Assembly: GCA_964609625.1 (NCBI GenBank)
Contig: CAZSRS010000030.1
Coordinates: forward strand, 1-52,207
Direction of reading: 5' to 3'
DNA: 52,207 bases
Source of the DNA: G963674665 sp964609625
GTDB taxonomy: Bacteria; Desulfobacterota; Desulfovibrionia; Desulfovibrionales; Desulfovibrionaceae
Shown: positions 1 to 8,514 of the stretch, piece by piece
How the letters are laid out: each line of letters opens with the position of its first letter
Numbering within the stretch: the first letter of the stretch is position 1
Notes under the pieces: model-generated
What the model saw: the letters and a program-made list of their open reading frames with translations, nothing else
What the model was told of the DNA's origin: nothing
Databases searched by the model: none
Position numbers and translations under genes: made by a program

Positions 1-1612
1 CCGCATCCTTGATTGAATTTTTCAGACACTTGTAGAACCAAGCCAAGTGCTCGATGGCATCGTAGAGCTTGGGGTTGTGATAGAACATCGGGTTTTTGGC
101 CAGTTCATCATCCACGAAGAGCCCTCTGCAAAGGGTGGTCACAGCTCCTGGGTAGTCCCCGCTTTCAGCCAGGGCGACGGCCATGTTGAAGAACACGGCG
201 GAAATGTTCGGAGGATTGTGCTCCAGCAACCGGCTGTAGATGCCGATGGCGGCGGTCGGCCCCTTGCGGCGGCGGACCAGATGCCCCATGTAGATCATCT
301 CGTTGCAGGCGGCCTTGAAGAACCCCTCTTGTTCCATGGCCCGGGTAAAATGCTTTTCCGCGGTCTGGAAATTACCCTGATCCAGGGCTGTCTGCCCTAA
401 AAATATGAGCTGGCTCCCGCTCATGGACTCCAGTTGATTGGGGTTCAGCAGCAGCATGGAGTCCCGAGCCATGCTCTTGAACCGCTCCACAGCCGGGTGG
501 TCCGGCCCCAGAACCTCGTCCATCTCCAGCTTGAGAATGTCGCCGGCGATCTTGAGCACGGCGTTGACGTTCTTTTCCTTGTCCTCGCCGGTATCCGAAC
601 GCCTGACCTCTTCAGCCTTGAGCATGGCCTTGCCGAAGTTCTCCACGGCATCGTTGAGCAGGGCCATGACCTTGGGGCTGTCCGACTTTTCACCCGCTCG
701 CAGCAGTTCCTTGGCCTGCAAGACCCGTACGTTGCCGATCTCCTTGTTTGGTTCGGGCAGCTTTTCCGCCACCTCCTCGGCCTGACGAAAACGCTTGATG
801 GCATGGGGGTACTTTTTCATCCGAACATAGACCCGGCCGCTTTCCATGTAGGCGCGCGGGTCCACGGGGAATATCTCGATGGCTTGCTTGAGCAGGGCGA
901 TGGCCTCGTCGTAGTTCCCGGTGCGCTTGTAGTCCTCTGCCTTGCGCATCAATTCCTCGGCCTCGGCCTTGCGCTCCGAGAGCTTGCGCTCCTCCCACTT
1001 CTCTTTGACCATCTCCAGAGATTCGTCCATGTGGGGCAAAAAGTCGTTCAGATACTCCTTGAGTTCGGCATAGCGCTCCTTGAGCTGCTCTTGGTAAAGG
1101 ACCTTCTTGCGTTTCGGGGACACCCCCTGGAGCGAGTCCTGTTTGTTCAGGATAAAGGCGCCGGACACCCCGAATTCCACCAAGGAGTGGATGATGCGCT
1201 CGCGCTTGTGCACGAACTGAATGTCCTCCATGACCGGAACGCATGCGGAAAGGGTCTGCATGACGTCACGGTGGGCCTTGTCCAGGAGGATGCGAACCGC
1301 CGTGAAAAAATCGGGGAGTTCATATCCGACTCCCCCCTGGTTGTCTTGTCCTGGTGAACCTAGGGGCGCTCCCACCAAAAAGATCGCATCCCTGACCTTC
1401 AGCAATTGGGAGCCCAATTGCTGCACGCTCTGGGAAAAGCCGGTGGCCGGAGGATGCACCGTAACGTTGGTGAATCCCAGGGCATGCAGTGAGAGCTTGA
1501 CCTGATCCCGCAGCACATTGGACGAGATAAGCACATGGATCGGCTTGTCCAGAAAAGGCTCGAGCGGGTTCTCAGGAGGAGCGGTGACGTTCCAGGTGTC
1601 TTCCATCAGCAT
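1..1612 (-). CDS. TPR-repeat protein, 3' end outside window (partial)
   Basis: Reading the reverse strand from about 1612 gives one open frame of roughly 537 residues that runs off the left edge without a stop. Residues 1-110 form a compact alpha/beta-looking region (LDKPIHVLISSNVLRDQVKL, later DAIFLVGAPLG) that might be a degenerate receiver-like domain, but this is a guess. After a charged helical stretch (about 170-215) come TPR-like helices with typical spacing (NYDEAIALLKQAIEIFPVDP, YPHAIKRFRQAEE, NFQTAEKHFTRAMEQ). No enzyme motif is visible. It follows the GspE-like gene in the same direction after a 273-base gap with its own promoter candidate, so it may be an accessory or regulator of the secretion/pilus locus. 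The start is uncertain: ATG at 1612 or 1606, or an in-frame TTG upstream; there is no strong Shine-Dalgarno sequence. Confidence 0.75.
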   Translation of the reverse strand, partial: MLMEDTWNVTAPPENPLEPFLDKPIHVLISSNVLRDQVKLSLHALGFTNVTVHPPATGFSQSVQQLGSQLLKVRDAIFLVGAPLGSPGQDNQGGVGYELPDFFTAVRILLDKAHRDVMQTLSACVPVMEDIQFVHKRERIIHSLVEFGVSGAFILNKQDSLQGVSPKRKKVLYQEQLKERYAELKEYLNDFLPHMDESLEMVKEKWEERKLSERKAEAEELMRKAEDYKRTGNYDEAIALLKQAIEIFPVDPRAYMESGRVYVRMKKYPHAIKRFRQAEEVAEKLPEPNKEIGNVRVLQAKELLRAGEKSDSPKVMALLNDAVENFGKAMLKAEEVRRSDTGEDKEKNVNAVLKIAGDILKLEMDEVLGPDHPAVERFKSMARDSMLLLNPNQLESMSGSQLIFLGQTALDQGNFQTAEKHFTRAMEQEGFFKAACNEMIYMGHLVRRRKGPTAAIGIYSRLLEHNPPNISAVFFNMAVALAESGDYPGAVTTLCRGLFVDDELAKNPMFYHNPKLYDAIEHLAWFYKCLKNSIKDA

Positions 1613-1780
1613 CGTATGGCGACGATCTCGGTTTTCTGAACTCAAATGCAACAAGAGCCCTTGCATCCGCCTTCGGCTCAAGGCAGGCACCAGAGGAGCC
1701 GACACCGAGGCATGGAGGCAGGCAGTCACAATAGTCGTGTTGCGTACGAAGAGAGCACACGCTCCACGTCATTTTCGGAT

Positions 1781-1810
1781 TCTTTACGTTGCTTTGCAAT
1801 CCTGCGTCAA
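1781..1810 (-). promoter_or_regulatory. Candidate sigma-70 promoter for the TPR gene
   Basis: On the minus strand the gap between the GspE-like gene and the TPR gene carries TTGACG (1810-1805), an 18-base spacer and TAAAGA (1786-1781). It would give a leader of about 165 bases. It is supported only by resemblance to the consensus. Confidence 0.35.
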
Positions 1811-1885
1811 CGATGTCTTTTACCCGCGTGGACTTTGGAATCCGCGAAGCATCGCAATGAACGCTCGGGCTGGAACGACGAAGGA

Positions 1886-3604
1886 TCAGACCAGGACCGC
1901 CGAGCCGGCTTCTTCCAGGGTGGTGATACCATGGGCAGCCTTGGCCGCGGCGTCCTGCTTCAGGGTGCGCAACACGCCCCTGGCGATGGCTGCCTGGGTG
2001 ATCTGCTGTGCCGTCTCGCGACGCAGAATCCTGTCCTGGACGTCGGTGTCGATTTCCAGAATCTCGAATATCCCGGTGCGGCCGGAAAACCCTGTGCCGT
2101 GACACTGTTGGCACCCCTGGCCGCGCTGGAACGCAGCCTTGGATATCTTGGCCAGCCCCATTGCCGTCAAGGCCTCCTTGGACGGCTTGTAGGGTTCGCG
2201 GCAATGCGGACATACCTTGCGTACCAGGCGCTGCGCAATGACCACCAGCAGGGTGGAAGATATCAGAAACGGCTCCACGCCCATCTCCATGAGCCTGGTG
2301 ATGGCGCCGGCCGCATCGTTGGTGTGCAGGGTGGAGAGCATCTTGTGGCCGGTGAGCGCGGCTTGCACGGCAATGTTCGCCGTCTCGCCGTCGCGTATCT
2401 CGCCGACCATGACCACGTCCGGGTCCTGTCGCAGAATGGAACGCAACCCGCTGGCAAAGGTCATCCCGGCCTTGCGGTTCAATTGCACCTGCCTGACCTT
2501 CTCTATGCGGTACTCGGCTGGGTCCTCCAGAGTGATGATGTTCACGTCGGGTTGGTTCAGTACACGCAGCATGGCGTACAGAGAGGTGCTCTTGCCACTG
2601 CCCGTGGGGCCGGTGGAGAGGATCATACCCCAGGGTTTGGTCAAGGCGCGGTCGATCTTGCCCCTGTCGTGACTGGAAAGGCCGAGTTCTCCAAGGGTCT
2701 GGTTGCGTCCCGTGATCTCCAGCAGGCGCATGACCAGATTCTCGCCGTGCAACGTGGGGAGACAAGACACGCGCACGTGGATCTCCCGGTCGTCGATGCG
2801 GAAAGTGAACCGCCCGTCCTGGGGGATGCGGGTGATGGCGATGTCCATGCCCGAGAGGATCTTGATGCGGGAAACCACCGGTAAGAAATAGTTCTTAGGG
2901 GGGGCGGGTACCTGCCGCAACTTGCCGTCCACCCGAAAACGCACCTGCACATACTTTTTTTCCGGGCTGATGTGCACATCACTGGCGTTCTCGCGAATGG
3001 CTCTCGTGAGTATGGAGTTCACCAGCCGGATGACAGGCGCTTCCTCGGCCAGGCCTTGCAGGGAGAACACCGTGATGTCCTGAACCGTCTCGTCTGTATC
3101 CTCGGTCTCGAAATCCAGCTGTGCCTTGGCCGCCAGTCCCTCGTCGAGTTCAGAGGATATTCCGTATACCGTGAACATCAGGTCGCAGAGGTCAACCTCC
3201 GTGCAGACCACGGGAGCGGCTTCAAGATTCGTGAGTTCCTCGATGGCGTCCAGGGATGTGACGTCCAGGGGATCCGTCATGGCCACTCTGAGAATCCGGT
3301 TTTCCACGGAAAGAGGCACCAGGTGAAATTTCTTGGCGAACTGTGGTGGCAGGTAGTTCTTGATGTTCTGTTCCAGCGGAAAACGCTCCGCCTCGTACTT
3401 TTCGAAGCGAAGATGACGGCTGAGCAGGTCCACAAGCTGATTCTCGCGCAACACGCCCTTGTGGATCAGGAATTCCCCGAGTTTCAGGCCGCTGGCCTTC
3501 TGTTGTCCCAGCATCTCCTGCAGTTGGGGGTGAGGGATGATTCCCTGCTGCACCAGGGCCTCGCAAAAACGCTCGTGTGCACTTTGCCAGCGGCTTTGAA
3601 CCAT
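1886..3604 (-). CDS. GspE/PilB-family secretion/pilus assembly ATPase
   Basis: Cytoplasmic hexameric ATPase that powers pseudopilus or pilus assembly. The product is about 572 residues. An N-terminal MshEN/GspE-N region (LGEFLIHKGVLRENQLVDLL) precedes the ATPase core with Walker A GPTGSGKST, the Asp box LEDPAEY, Walker B DPDVVMVGEIRDGETA and the His box LTGHKMLSTLHTNDA. A four-cysteine zinc element (CPHC, then CQQC) sits near the C-terminus, as is usual for GspE/PilB rather than PilT. I prefer the ATG at 3604, preceded by an AGG, over a TTG at 3652. The gene follows the ExeA-like ATPase gene by 89 bases. Length and motifs are normal for the family; whether the substrate is a T2SS or an MSHA-like pilus cannot be told from this gene. 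Confidence 0.93.
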   Translation of the reverse strand: MVQSRWQSAHERFCEALVQQGIIPHPQLQEMLGQQKASGLKLGEFLIHKGVLRENQLVDLLSRHLRFEKYEAERFPLEQNIKNYLPPQFAKKFHLVPLSVENRILRVAMTDPLDVTSLDAIEELTNLEAAPVVCTEVDLCDLMFTVYGISSELDEGLAAKAQLDFETEDTDETVQDITVFSLQGLAEEAPVIRLVNSILTRAIRENASDVHISPEKKYVQVRFRVDGKLRQVPAPPKNYFLPVVSRIKILSGMDIAITRIPQDGRFTFRIDDREIHVRVSCLPTLHGENLVMRLLEITGRNQTLGELGLSSHDRGKIDRALTKPWGMILSTGPTGSGKSTSLYAMLRVLNQPDVNIITLEDPAEYRIEKVRQVQLNRKAGMTFASGLRSILRQDPDVVMVGEIRDGETANIAVQAALTGHKMLSTLHTNDAAGAITRLMEMGVEPFLISSTLLVVIAQRLVRKVCPHCREPYKPSKEALTAMGLAKISKAAFQRGQGCQQCHGTGFSGRTGIFEILEIDTDVQDRILRRETAQQITQAAIARGVLRTLKQDAAAKAAHGITTLEEAGSAVLV

Positions 3605-3693
3605 GCCTGTATCCGGTCTTGAAATCAAACTGGTGTAAGAAATTGTCAGCAAAGGCGTTCAAGCCCTGGAAAAACATCACGACGCAGGGCTGC

Positions 3694-5445
3694 TCAACGT
3701 TGTGCCGCCACCTGCGCCAGGCTGGAGGCATCGCCGTAACAGAGGTAGTCGTTGTCCCAGTGCCGCACGATCATCACACCGCGCTGCATGGCTTCAGGAT
3801 AGCCTCGCAGAGCCTCCAACGCCGTACGTTCATTGGAAAACGGCATTCTGTCAACCACCAGAAAATGCAGCCTGTCACCAGGCGAATAGAGGGGCAGAAG
3901 CCGCAGGGAATACTGGGAATATGGATACTCGGAAAGGGCTGTGTACGCCTCATCCAGGGTCCGGTAGGTGGAGAACACGAGCCAATAGCCCTTGGCCGTG
4001 GTATCCATGACCTGGGGATCCAGCGCCGGAATGCGGATAATATCTCCGGCCGCGACCGCGTCGGCGTTCTCAATTCCAGGATTCAACGCTAGAATCTTTT
4101 GCAAATACTTCGGCTTGTATTTACCGAACACTCTGCTGATGGCCAACGAAAGCGGCACGCTTTTCTGCATGCGCAGCGATCCCAGTACCTCGGGCGCCAC
4201 ACTGTCGCTTCCAGGCGCGGGCTCGCCATCCACATACATCACGGAACGCTGCGTCTCTCCGCGCTTCAGCGGGACTTGTTCCGGACGTGTTGTTTCGGGA
4301 GCGGTGGAATAAACTCCTGGATTCATGGCACTCGCGGTGCGCAGCTCCAGGGTTTCGAGTTCGTTGCCCAAGGCTTTGGACTTGGCGGTTGGTTTGCTCG
4401 AATCGGAGGCAGTGTAATCAGGCTCCCCCCCATCCTCGGCAGCGGTGGCCGTGGTTTCGAATTCCAGCGTATTTTCAGCTGATTCACTCGGTGAAGCGAT
4501 ATGCATGGAACTTTCGGGAATCACGGCTTGATCTGGTGAAGTGCGTAATACGCCCGACAGGGGCGTGAGGAACCACAACGTCAGAAGCAGGGCGCAGACC
4601 GCACCGGCGCCGAGCAGGCGGACAGGCAGCAAGGAACGACCGGCAGCGTTGTACACGGTCTTCCAGTCCGCCCTGGAACGCTGTTTCATGAGCACTTCCA
4701 GCAGGACCTTGTGACAAAGGGATATAATCTTGCGCGGAAAGCCGCCGGTGAAACGGAAAATGGCCCAGTAGGCTCCGGTAGTGAACAGATGAGGCGCTTT
4801 ATTGTCGGCCTTGGCCTGCTCCAACCTGAAGTGGATCATCTCCTTCATTTCCATGAAGCTCAATGGCTTCAGGACATGCAAGGTGTCTATGCGATCCATG
4901 AGATTGGGGTATTTCTCGATGGAAAACCGGAACTCGCTCTGGGCAAAGATCACGATCTGCAAGAGCTTGTTTTCGTTGGTCTCGAAGTTCAGGAGTTCAC
5001 GGAGCACTTCCAGGCAATGGTCCTGGATCTTCTGCCCCTCGTCGATGATCAACACGGGGCTTTTGTTGTAGATGCCAAGCTTGAGCAAGGCCTGTTTGAG
5101 TTGTTCCTTGAGCTGCCATTCCGTGGCATCCATGGGGGGTTCCTGCTTGTAAAGCAGGGTGTACAAGGCGCGCAAGAATTCCAGTGAAGATTCGAAATGT
5201 GGATCGAGCACCAGATAGGCAACAAAACCATCATCATCAGAGAGATTGCGGATAAGCTGACGACAGAGCGTGGTCTTGCCCGCACCCACGTCGCCAAGCA
5301 CCACGCTCAGCCCTCGGCGCAGACGCACCGAGACCTCGAGCAGGTTCAGACATTCCACACGCCCCGGCACACGGTAGAAGTAGTCAGGGCTGGGGGAATT
5401 GGAAAACGGTTCCTCTGCCAGTCCGAGCGCTCTGTAGTAGCTCAT
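3694..5445 (-). CDS. ExeA/GspA-like AAA ATPase with LysM- and SPOR-like C-terminal regions
   Basis: 583 residues. Residues 1-270 are an ExeA/GspA-type AAA domain: Walker A GDVGAGKTT near residue 51 and Walker B PVLIIDEGQ near 135. The start, YYRALGLAEEPFSNSPSPDY, is typical of GspA/ExeA/MshM proteins. One membrane segment (about 275-297, LLGAGAVCALLLTLWFLTPL) puts the remainder in the periplasm. There a LysM-like unit (SLAISRVFGKYKPKYLQKIL to GDIIRIPAL, about 428-475) and a SPOR-like region (GYWLVFSTYRTLDEAYTALS onward) suggest peptidoglycan binding. In Aeromonas GspAB, such proteins open the cell wall for secretin assembly. That role fits the neighbouring secretin gene, whose stop lies 2 bases upstream of this start. 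The LysM and SPOR calls rest on pattern only. Confidence 0.88.
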   Translation of the reverse strand: MSYYRALGLAEEPFSNSPSPDYFYRVPGRVECLNLLEVSVRLRRGLSVVLGDVGAGKTTLCRQLIRNLSDDDGFVAYLVLDPHFESSLEFLRALYTLLYKQEPPMDATEWQLKEQLKQALLKLGIYNKSPVLIIDEGQKIQDHCLEVLRELLNFETNENKLLQIVIFAQSEFRFSIEKYPNLMDRIDTLHVLKPLSFMEMKEMIHFRLEQAKADNKAPHLFTTGAYWAIFRFTGGFPRKIISLCHKVLLEVLMKQRSRADWKTVYNAAGRSLLPVRLLGAGAVCALLLTLWFLTPLSGVLRTSPDQAVIPESSMHIASPSESAENTLEFETTATAAEDGGEPDYTASDSSKPTAKSKALGNELETLELRTASAMNPGVYSTAPETTRPEQVPLKRGETQRSVMYVDGEPAPGSDSVAPEVLGSLRMQKSVPLSLAISRVFGKYKPKYLQKILALNPGIENADAVAAGDIIRIPALDPQVMDTTAKGYWLVFSTYRTLDEAYTALSEYPYSQYSLRLLPLYSPGDRLHFLVVDRMPFSNERTALEALRGYPEAMQRGVMIVRHWDNDYLCYGDASSLAQVAAQR

Positions 5446-5447
5446 GG

Positions 5448-7316
5448 CTACTGCCCTTGGATGAAGTCGCCGCCGAGACCGTCCATGATCACCCCGTCCT
5501 CCTTAAGCTCCCTGTCGATTTGATCGAAGCTCTTCTGCATTTCTTCCGCGGTCCAGAAGTCGAGTATCTTGGGTGTGATGAAGATCAGCAGTTCTGTCTG
5601 CTTGTCTTGCTTCAATTTATGTTTGAAAGCCCACCCCAACACCGGGATATCCTTGAGGTAAGGAATGCCGTCCTCGTCGTTCACTAGACGCTGCCTGGTC
5701 AGGCCGCCGATAACGATAGTCTCGCCGTCGCGGGTCACCAGTTCAGTCTCCGCGAGTTTCTTCTTGATGACGGGTATGCCCTCGATGTTGGTCCGCTCAA
5801 AATCTACTTCATCCTTCTTGATCTGTATCTGCATGTGCAGATTGGTGGAGTTGATGATGTGCGGGGTGATACGCAGGCTCAGGGCAGCCTCACGCCAAGC
5901 CACCTGGGCGATACCGTCGGTGACGCCGACAACGAAGGGGACTTCCTCACCATCCTTGATGATGGCTTCCTTGTTGTCCTGCGTGGTCAAACTGGGGCTG
6001 GACAGGATCTTCAGCTTGTTCTCCTGGGCCAGGCTGAGCAGTTGGAATTCAAGGATATTGCCTCCGATGGTACCCATCATGAAGGTCAGGGCCGAAGCGC
6101 GTGTGGCAGCTTCCTCGAGGGCAAGGGGGAAGCTCGCTCCATATCCCTGCCCGGAGACACCGGGACCGAAATAGGGCGAGTACAGACCGGATTGAGGGCC
6201 GGAGCCGGCAGTCTGATAGGTGGAGACGTTGCCGGAACCTCCGGGAGTGAACATATATTTTGTGTCGCTGCCTGGATGCTGATACTGGTATGCACCGCCC
6301 CAACGTACACCGATGTCTCGCGCGGTATCGGAATCCGTTTCTACGATGTAGGCCTTGATCTTGACCTGCTTGCGCGGCATGTCCATCTTGCGGATTATGT
6401 AATAGACGATCTTCATCACCGGCCTGGGCGCCTGGACAACAAGGGTGTTGCTGTCCACATCGGCCCTGATGAACCCAGGAATCGTGTTGGGCAATTTATC
6501 GATGTTTCCAGCATAGGACGGATCGAACCCCCCGCGCTCTCTGGATGAGACCTTGTCCTGGGTGCGCTCGCGCAGGACTGATTCTTCGGTACTCTCCGCG
6601 CCGGCAGCGCCCTTGATGTCCTTGAAGCGTTCCTGTGTCTGGAACTCTACATCCCTGTGGAAGACGATGTCGTCGATGATGGCCGCTACATTGGTGGCTT
6701 TCACGTAGCGCAGGGAAATAATCCGGGTCACCGGGGGCTCGGCCTTTTTGGCCATGATTTTCTGGACCATATGCTTGGCCCTGAGTGCGGTGATCTCGAT
6801 ATCCTTTTCCAGGTCCTCGAGATTCTTGACCCTGAGGATTTCGCCCTCCCAGGAGTAGGTCAAGCGGTTGGTCTTGAGCACGCCCTTGAAAACTTCGTCC
6901 CAGGGCTTGCGGTCCACCACCACCGTCACCACGCCGGTGATCTCCGGGCTGATCATCACCGAGACGTTCGCAGCCTTGCTCAAGGCCTTGAGCACGGCCA
7001 CGAGACTGGCCTTGTGCATCTCCAGGGTGACCGGAATGGCAGGCAAGGGCTTGTCCATTTCCATGCTCTCGATGAGTTTGGAAATGTCCTCGTAGCCTTC
7101 ATCGAGCTTGAGATTACGCTCGTCCACATCGAGCGGCACCTCGTCGTCCTTGGGGGAATACCCCTGAGACTGGTTGGCGACTGTTCGCCATTTCTCGATG
7201 AAGGGATCCTGTTTCGGTGCATCCCGCTTGCATGCCTGAATTACCGCCAAGGCCATGCAGACCACGACCACCACTGCCACCCGAAGCACCGTGCGCTTGT
7301 TCATCTGAACATCCAT
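5448..7316 (-). CDS. Secretin (GspD/PilQ/MshL family) outer-membrane channel lipoprotein
   Basis: 622 residues. A hydrophobic leader ends in a lipobox-like AVIQAC (Cys about 29), suggesting lipidation. Next comes an STN/N0-like domain (VTLEMHKASLVAVLKALSKA, about 97-165), one or more ring-building N domains (VKATNVAAIIDDIVF; TLVVQAPRPVMKIVYYIIRK) and the secretin core. The core includes LKILSSPSLTTQDNKEAIIK, GEEVPFVVGV, ETIVIGGL and the terminal TELLIFITPKIL. All are standard secretin landmarks. The protein would form the outer-membrane pore for the pseudopilus or pilus. It lies between the PilP-like and ExeA-like genes with tight spacing, so it is probably in one operon. The start could be ATG 7316 or ATG 7304; an AAGG directly abuts the first and lies 12 bases before the second. 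Confidence 0.93.
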   Translation of the reverse strand: MDVQMNKRTVLRVAVVVVVCMALAVIQACKRDAPKQDPFIEKWRTVANQSQGYSPKDDEVPLDVDERNLKLDEGYEDISKLIESMEMDKPLPAIPVTLEMHKASLVAVLKALSKAANVSVMISPEITGVVTVVVDRKPWDEVFKGVLKTNRLTYSWEGEILRVKNLEDLEKDIEITALRAKHMVQKIMAKKAEPPVTRIISLRYVKATNVAAIIDDIVFHRDVEFQTQERFKDIKGAAGAESTEESVLRERTQDKVSSRERGGFDPSYAGNIDKLPNTIPGFIRADVDSNTLVVQAPRPVMKIVYYIIRKMDMPRKQVKIKAYIVETDSDTARDIGVRWGGAYQYQHPGSDTKYMFTPGGSGNVSTYQTAGSGPQSGLYSPYFGPGVSGQGYGASFPLALEEAATRASALTFMMGTIGGNILEFQLLSLAQENKLKILSSPSLTTQDNKEAIIKDGEEVPFVVGVTDGIAQVAWREAALSLRITPHIINSTNLHMQIQIKKDEVDFERTNIEGIPVIKKKLAETELVTRDGETIVIGGLTRQRLVNDEDGIPYLKDIPVLGWAFKHKLKQDKQTELLIFITPKILDFWTAEEMQKSFDQIDRELKEDGVIMDGLGGDFIQGQ

Positions 7317-7332
7317 CCTTGGAAGGGGGTTG

Positions 7333-7845
7333 CTAAAGGGATTCCTCTTCCAGAAATATTTCCTGTTGTCCGACGATCTCGCCGTTCTCGTCCTTTTTAC
7401 CGATCACGATTTTGTTCTTCGAAATCTCGAAGAGGAAGAAACCCGGCTCCGCAATGTCAAGTTCATCACCAACTTGATATTCAAAATCATTGATGATCGC
7501 ATAGACAACCGGCCCGATCATAATGTAACCTGTGTAACGGAGTTCTATGCTCTCCGGGAGTTGGGTATCGATCTTTTCCTCCTCGGAAACGATGTCCTTG
7601 GTGCGGTCATAGAAAGGATCGATCCGCCAGGGGCGTTCGGCAACTTCCAGACGATAGCGCTCCAAATCGGTCAATTGGTTTTCATCGAGCTTGGCCTGGA
7701 CCTCGTTCTTGATCAACTCCAGTTCACCCTTGTTCACCAAATCGTCCACGGATTTGACTTCCTTGCCGGCGAACAGATAGGTATAGGCCGCATAAGCGGC
7801 CGCAATCACCAAAATGACGAGGAGTATCTTTTCTCGCTTTTCCAT
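7333..7845 (-). CDS. PilP-like / GspC-HR-like inner-membrane protein
   Basis: 170 residues. One N-terminal membrane anchor (ILLVILVIAAAYAAYTYLF, about 7-25) is followed by a charged linker and a C-terminal beta-rich part (ELRYTGYIMIGPVVYAIIND, GDELDIAEPGFFLFEISKNK) that resembles the PilP or GspC homology region. In related systems this piece connects the inner-membrane PilN/PilO ring to the secretin. The order PilM-PilN, PilO, PilP, secretin supports the call better than sequence alone. ATG 7845 has a good AAAGGGC just upstream. Confidence 0.72.
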   Translation of the reverse strand: MEKREKILLVILVIAAAYAAYTYLFAGKEVKSVDDLVNKGELELIKNEVQAKLDENQLTDLERYRLEVAERPWRIDPFYDRTKDIVSEEEKIDTQLPESIELRYTGYIMIGPVVYAIINDFEYQVGDELDIAEPGFFLFEISKNKIVIGKKDENGEIVGQQEIFLEEESL

Positions 7846-7850
7846 GCCCT

Positions 7851-7958
7851 TTACCTTGCCTGCACGCCGTTTCGGCGGCTCACCGCGGTGCGGGGGCCAA
7901 GCTGCGCACGGAGACGGTTCGCCTGCCTCACCCGATATTCCCGCTTCACCCTGTTCAC
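7851..7958 (-). CDS. Possible 35-residue basic peptide between PilO-like and PilP-like genes
   Basis: The 117-base gap between the two genes is filled almost exactly by a GTG-started frame (GTG at 7958, TAA at 7851). It encodes a very basic peptide: MNRVKREYRVRQANRLRAQL, then about 15 residues rich in Arg. An AGGG lies 7 bases before the GTG. The stop sits just before the Shine-Dalgarno sequence of the PilP-like gene, so translation could be coupled. It may equally be non-coding spacer; there is no homology argument. Confidence 0.27.
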   Translation of the reverse strand: MNRVKREYRVRQANRLRAQLGPRTAVSRRNGVQAR

Positions 7959-7962
7959 GACA

Positions 7963-8514
7963 TTACCCTGTCTTGACGGCAAGATGCAGCCGCATTGTAA
8001 AGTTCACCCCGTCGGCTCCTTCCTGCATGTCCAGTTTTTCGATGTGCTTGAGATACGGCAGTGATCCCAGCTCTATGAGAAACGCACGCAGGTTAAAATA
8101 CGATCCGTAGAAATCGCAGTTCACGCCTACGTAGCCAGCGGCCTTGGTGAGAGAGGCAGGGTCGGGGGTCACGTCGTTGATCTTCAGCTTGGTCCGGATA
8201 GCCACATCCTCGATGTCATGGGTGGCCTTGTCGATCTCGGCCTCGGTCAATGCCGTGGGTTCAGGAATGGGCAGCTCGTCCACCACCTTTCGCGTAAGCT
8301 CGCTCTGCAGCTTGATGTAGATGGGGAAGAGTATCTTCTGGCGCTCGATTTCGGCCTGCAGGGTAAGGATTTCATGCTTCACATCCCTGTCCTCCAGGAT
8401 GTTGGGCAAGATGAGCAGTCCGACGAACGCGACGATGATCAGGGCGCAAATGCCCATTTTCACCAGACTTTGCTTTGGAAGCTTGATGGAAGCCTTTTGC
8501 GCGGCCATGAGCAC
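7963..8514 (-). CDS. PilO/GspM-like inner-membrane assembly protein
   Basis: 183 residues: short basic N-terminus, one membrane helix (MGICALIIVAFVGLLILPNI, about 20-39), a coiled-coil stretch (LTLQAEIERQKILFPIYIKL) and a C-terminal ferredoxin-like region with FYGSYFNLRAFLIELGSLPY, a classic PilO signature. PilO pairs with PilN in the inner-membrane platform of type IV pili, and GspM is the T2SS equivalent. The GTG start at 8514 overlaps the TAG of the upstream gene (TAGTG) with AAGG 7 bases before it; ATG at 8508 is the alternative. The overlap implies translational coupling to the PilM-PilN fusion, its expected partner. Confidence 0.85.
   Translation of the reverse strand: MLMAAQKASIKLPKQSLVKMGICALIIVAFVGLLILPNILEDRDVKHEILTLQAEIERQKILFPIYIKLQSELTRKVVDELPIPEPTALTEAEIDKATHDIEDVAIRTKLKINDVTPDPASLTKAAGYVGVNCDFYGSYFNLRAFLIELGSLPYLKHIEKLDMQEGADGVNFTMRLHLAVKTG

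Noticed and set aside
434..1357. Long plus-strand frame opposite the TPR gene
   Set aside because: The minus strand has a longer, protein-like frame with TPR repeats; the plus frame is His/Val/Leu-rich with no family pattern.
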